Below, in pieces: positions 59,831 through 64,000 of a stretch of 64,000 bases of DNA. The notes under the pieces were generated by a model that saw only the letters and a program-made list of their open reading frames with translations, was not told the DNA's origin and ran no database searches. The position numbers and the translations under genes were made by a program. Source of the stretch: Strigops habroptila (lineage: Eukaryota > Chordata > Aves > Psittaciformes > Psittacidae); the NCBI RefSeq assembly GCF_004027225.2, contig NC_044277.2, positions 40,280,305-40,344,304 of the forward strand, written 5' to 3'. Numbering within the stretch: the first letter of the stretch is position 1; every line of letters begins with the position of its first letter.

Positions 59831-62800
59831 AAGCCAAGGGGATCCCACAGCTCATCCTACAGGTTCAAGCAAGGCAAACAGGACAGACAGAGATGATCCG
59901 AGCAAGGTCCAGTTCATAAGGCAGTGTCACAGCAAGGTGGAAGTCTACCCTTCAGATCAGGGTTACGACCAGGTCCCACAATCACCAGGCAAGCCCATGC
60001 TGACAAGGTGCAGCCAACATTAAGCCAGGAAGTCAGCCCAGGTGGGGTTAAGGTCTCAACCAGGTGGCTCCATCACCACAAAGGGCATGGCTGTCACTCA
60101 GTGGAGACCAGCACTCCTTCAGCGCAGCTCAAGCAGGCAGTGAACACGTCCTTGGGCATGAGCTTAAATAGAGTTGCTGAGTCCATGAGTGAGGGTGGAA
60201 GCCTAAAGTAAGACTGGTTGGGCCATTAACAGCTATTAATGCCCTCAGAGCTGTCATGTATTTGCAACCTCTCACCGTCTCCTTGTGCAGTGTAATGTTT
60301 CTGGGGTGTTTATCTTGTTAACTTGCAAAAAGCTCACTAGAACCACACAAGAATGTGTCTGTATTAGCTCTGGGTTAAGCAAGTCTTTGCATCTTTGTGT
60401 CCAGACCGCTAAAAAGCAGTTTATTCACTTTTGCTTTTTAGCACTTTTATAACTCAAGATGAAAGCATGTCAGAGGGAAAGGCTTTTTAAGCAATGCAAA
60501 TGGAGATTAGAAATAAACAACTCACTGAGTTAATTTAAATGTCGTGAAGAGAATTTAAAAGGCCTTTAAACTCTGCCTACCACTTTTCAAAAACATTTCT
60601 CTTGTAATTCAGTTTCTCTTTGAAAGCGTGTTCAAGAATAAATAAACCTAATTCAAGTGTTCTGTTACAAGATTTTTTTTTTTAAATCTCAATTTATTTA
60701 ATATTACAACTTTTTTACTATTTGGCATATAGAATTAGATATCAACTTGCTGTCAGAAGCAGCCACTGCTCACATTCAGAAGCATAAAATTCAAAATCTC
60801 ACCAAAGGTGGAAATGAACATGGGATTTAATGAGGACTGGGGAATCAGTCTGATCAAAGACACTGTCAGTCACACAAATCATGGGTCTAAGAACATAGCT
60901 TGTCTATAGCGACCAGTGTCATGTGTAGAAACATTTTACCAGAAAGAATCTGAACTTTCTGCAGGCTTCAATGCCACCAGAAAATCACAATAATAAAAAA
61001 AAGTTTTAATGTGATCTTGTCTGTTCTGGGAGTGTGACGAACTGGTCTTGAACCTTACAAACTTCAAGTTGATTTCCTAAGTACTAGGAAATCATGTAAT
61101 CTCCCTGCCTTGGTTTCCTACCAGTAAAAAAGAAAAGTATTTCCTTCCTGTGTGAAGTAAAGCTTGTAATTTATTTTAGTTCCCAGTCTTAGGGCTGTAC
61201 ACATTTCTAGATGGCTAAGTTTCCTAACTTCCTATCACTCACACAGTCCTTGTAAACTCATGAACTGCTAGTAGCATTGCTTACATTACATATGTGAAAG
61301 GATCACTTGCTGATGAGGTTTATTAAGTTCTGGAGACATGTTCTCTAGAGCATGTAACCCCATACAAGAGCTTCCACATGACAGCAATTTCACCTCAACT
61401 GAGCTCATGAAGTGGTTATAGAGCATCTCCTGGGCTGTCCCTGCAGACTGTGCCTGCTACCAGAGACACACTGGCAGAGCTGTAGCATTTAGAAACATAA
61501 GCACAGAACAAAGTAAGTGGGACAGATAGCCAGTGGGTGAAAGGAAGCTGGCAGTGCTGGTGTTTAAGGGACTCTGGACAGTAAGTGGTCCTGAACCTTG
61601 CAGTGTCATTTAGGTCCTCCTGTAGATAAATCCCTTTGCAGAGCAGAGAAATAGTAAGCTGTCCCTGTAATAATAAGTGAGGTCCCTGACTCAGTCCTGT
61701 GCACCATGTTCTCAGAAACTCGGCAACAAAGAGCCATAAAAGTAATCACCAAGCTGAAAGGAACTATTTACCTGGCATGAAGAAAAGGGTGGCTAAATGA
61801 AAAATGACCACGGACATGAGCTGTGAAGAACTCAATACATGGGTTTCAAAAGCTATGACTGCCAAGGGTTGAATTCAGGAGCCATCATGCCTGTGACATA
61901 ATCCCTTCTGCTTCAAGACAGCCAACATGTCCCCAGGCTCATGTGCTAAATGGACAGATAATGAGACAGAATGACATGAAATTATAAAAGGAGTGTACTT
62001 GGTCCATTATTGGAAACAGTTTCCTGATAGTGGCAAAGTAGGCTGAGTATTTCCTCTCAGCAAAAGTAATGAAAGTCATTTAGGATTTTTGATGAGTGTA
62101 TTTCTGTAATTCAAATGAAATGGCCTCCTGGAAACAGATGTGCATTAGGTAAAGAGATGGGATGGAGAAGACAATTCTTGCTTTAAATTGAATGTCTGTA
62201 GGGCAGATGTGGAATGGGGAACGGCTTCTTCCCCTGTCTTGTCTTTCAACAACCCTGCCAACTACCTCGACCGGCTGCCTTACTCCCTCCCCACTGTGGT
62301 GCTAAGCTAGTCTGAGAAAACCCCAAACTTTGTGGTTCTGAGAGTGTGTGACTTTGCTGTCACATTCTCTTCCCTACCATGCACTAGGGTGCACCACTTC
62401 TGCACCAAAGTTTTTATAAGATATGGTTTCTTGCACCTGTCTCTCTCGCTTTGTTGAGCTGCAGGGGAGCGTGCTACCCACTATAAATATCGCTGTTTCA
62501 TCCCTCAGGCAGCTTTTGGGCTTTTGACAAAATCTACGTGCTACATGTCTGTTGTTAACCAGCTCTACAGGTTCGCTAAAGGGATTTACTGTTACACCCA
62601 AATAGATTTTAGTATTATGCTGTGTTTGATTTCTTTGGGATGTCCTTTGTTAACTACCAAGGAAAATCATCTGAGGTAGCATCAGTAAAAAATGCAGACC
62701 TCTTCAGTGTCTAAACACCATGAAACAACATGTTTTCCCTCACCCTTTAAACCACAGATTAACTCCATGAAGTATGAATCATTTTTATGACTTAGATGGA

Positions 62801-64000
62801 TGTGTTTAATATGTTGTTTGAAAACAGACACTTAACAGGTAGGTAGATCACCACCTCCTTCGTCACTGTGGTTGCAACACACCAAGGAAGAGAGGGCAGA
62901 GGATGAGGCTCAGAAATAAAGAAAAACTACATGAATACTGATGTCTCGGTGACAAATAGTCTACGGCTGTTATACACGACATTAACACTTTCTTTTTGCT
63001 GCTTTCCAGATACAGCATTTCACCCCTCCTTCAGGACATTTAGATATCCCTGGATTTTGTCTTACCTTGAAAATCCACTGTGCTGCTTTAATATTATCTT
63101 CATCTTCATTTTGAAAGGTCTCCTTTGCTTGGCAGTTGTCTGCACGGTAGCTGTGAGTCCTGAAGTAGAGCAAAACTTGCCTCCACATTGAGAAATAAAA
63201 AGGCTGTTCCTGAATCCAATTTTACAATGATCTTTCTTGGAAAAGCACCACTTCTATTTAACAATGAAACAAAACCAAATCCCAGACATTGGGCTGAATG
63301 ACAACAACATAGAGGTGGCTCGTCCTTACACTGATGGGCAAATGTCAGGGCCTCTTGCAGCTTGCCAGTTCTTCCTGCAGCCTCCACAGTTCTGGAGACA
63401 AACAGGATTATCTGCCCTCAGATATCTGCAGTGCCTCATCCCCTCAGCATCGTGCTAGCTTAGAGATTAGATATACGACTTCATAGGTTTTAGGAAATTG
63501 AATACATGTCAGAGATACAGGCTGTAACAATCATGAAACACATTTTATCACCTCAAAGTGAATGTATTTCATTTACAGCTCAAAGGAAGAAACAACTCAG
63601 CACGTAGCTATACTCTCCCGGCAGCACGAAATGGAGATGTCTGTCTTAGGTCAGTGGCACCTGTCAATCACATTTTTTCTCACCGACTGAACAGATGGTC
63701 TACTGGTAATCCTTCCGGCTCCAATGAAAACACCACACGAGCAGCAGCCATCTCTGAGGATAGAGACAAACTAAATATAAAGACTAAGACTCCAGGTAGA
63801 TTATTAATAGATTATTTCTCTTAGCTTTATAGAGGGCTGCCAGGATTTTATCTCCTGTTTGTCAACATCCACTTGCTATTTATTTTTTGTGTTTTGTGAA
63901 ATGGTTTCTCTTTTGTGGGAGAAACACAAAAAAAATAAGGAGGAATATTAAATTATTGTGAAACTTTAATTCAAACAATTATGTTAACATTGTTTATAGT

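Larger units (their letters stand above)
46331..64000. other. 5' flank of RGS20 without recognised exons
   Basis: About 17.7 kb, AT-rich. I see three degenerate CR1 pieces (54890, 56343 and 59755), a solo LTR (51379-51771), a hairpin (50356-50424) and a 28-base duplication (58784). I looked for ATP6V1H exons, the expected neighbour from human gene order, and for an upstream RGS20 long-isoform exon with a start codon, and found neither. Short open frames have no family resemblance. Confidence 0.6.

Overview
The window looks like nuclear DNA from a bird. It is AT-rich and vertebrate-like, it carries at least thirteen CR1 LINE fragments of the avian type (3' ends with the repeated ATTCTATG octamer), and it holds two split genes whose spliced exons read as clear orthologues of vertebrate TCEA1 (transcription elongation factor TFIIS) and RGS20 (RGSZ1). 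The two genes converge. The pair matches the TCEA1/RGS20 neighbourhood I remember from human 8q11.23. The exact species cannot be told from the sequence.

Layout. 1-7967: large TCEA1 intron; the exons for about the first 77 residues are not in the window. 7968-16378: seven TCEA1 coding exons on + , ending in a tiny exon that encodes only Phe-Cys-stop. One intron (11155-12111) is a U12-type AT-AC intron. 16379-about 17720: 3' UTR. 17720-about 23190: intergenic space between convergent 3' ends, with two long CR1 copies in opposite orientation. 24185-30935: four RGS20 exons on - , giving a complete 218-residue cysteine-string RGS protein. 30936-43560: large first intron of RGS20, ending in a degenerate tandem array with four perfect AP-1 (TGACTCA) sites. 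43560-46330: GC-rich CpG island with two strong minus-strand splice donors. One ends an open frame that joins RGS20 exon 2 in phase, a candidate long-isoform exon. The other would make a noncoding first exon for the short isoform. 46330-64000: 5' flank without recognisable coding exons. It holds a clean 393-bp solo LTR with a 6-bp target duplication, a strong imperfect hairpin near 50390, and CR1 remnants.

TCEA1 is a general RNA polymerase II transcript-cleavage factor. RGS20 is a membrane-anchored GTPase activator for G-alpha-z/i. They are neighbours, with no sign of shared function. I found no bacterial-style system, CRISPR array or operon. The most unusual signals are the AP-1 array, the hairpin, the minor-spliceosome intron and the proposed RGS20 long-isoform exon.
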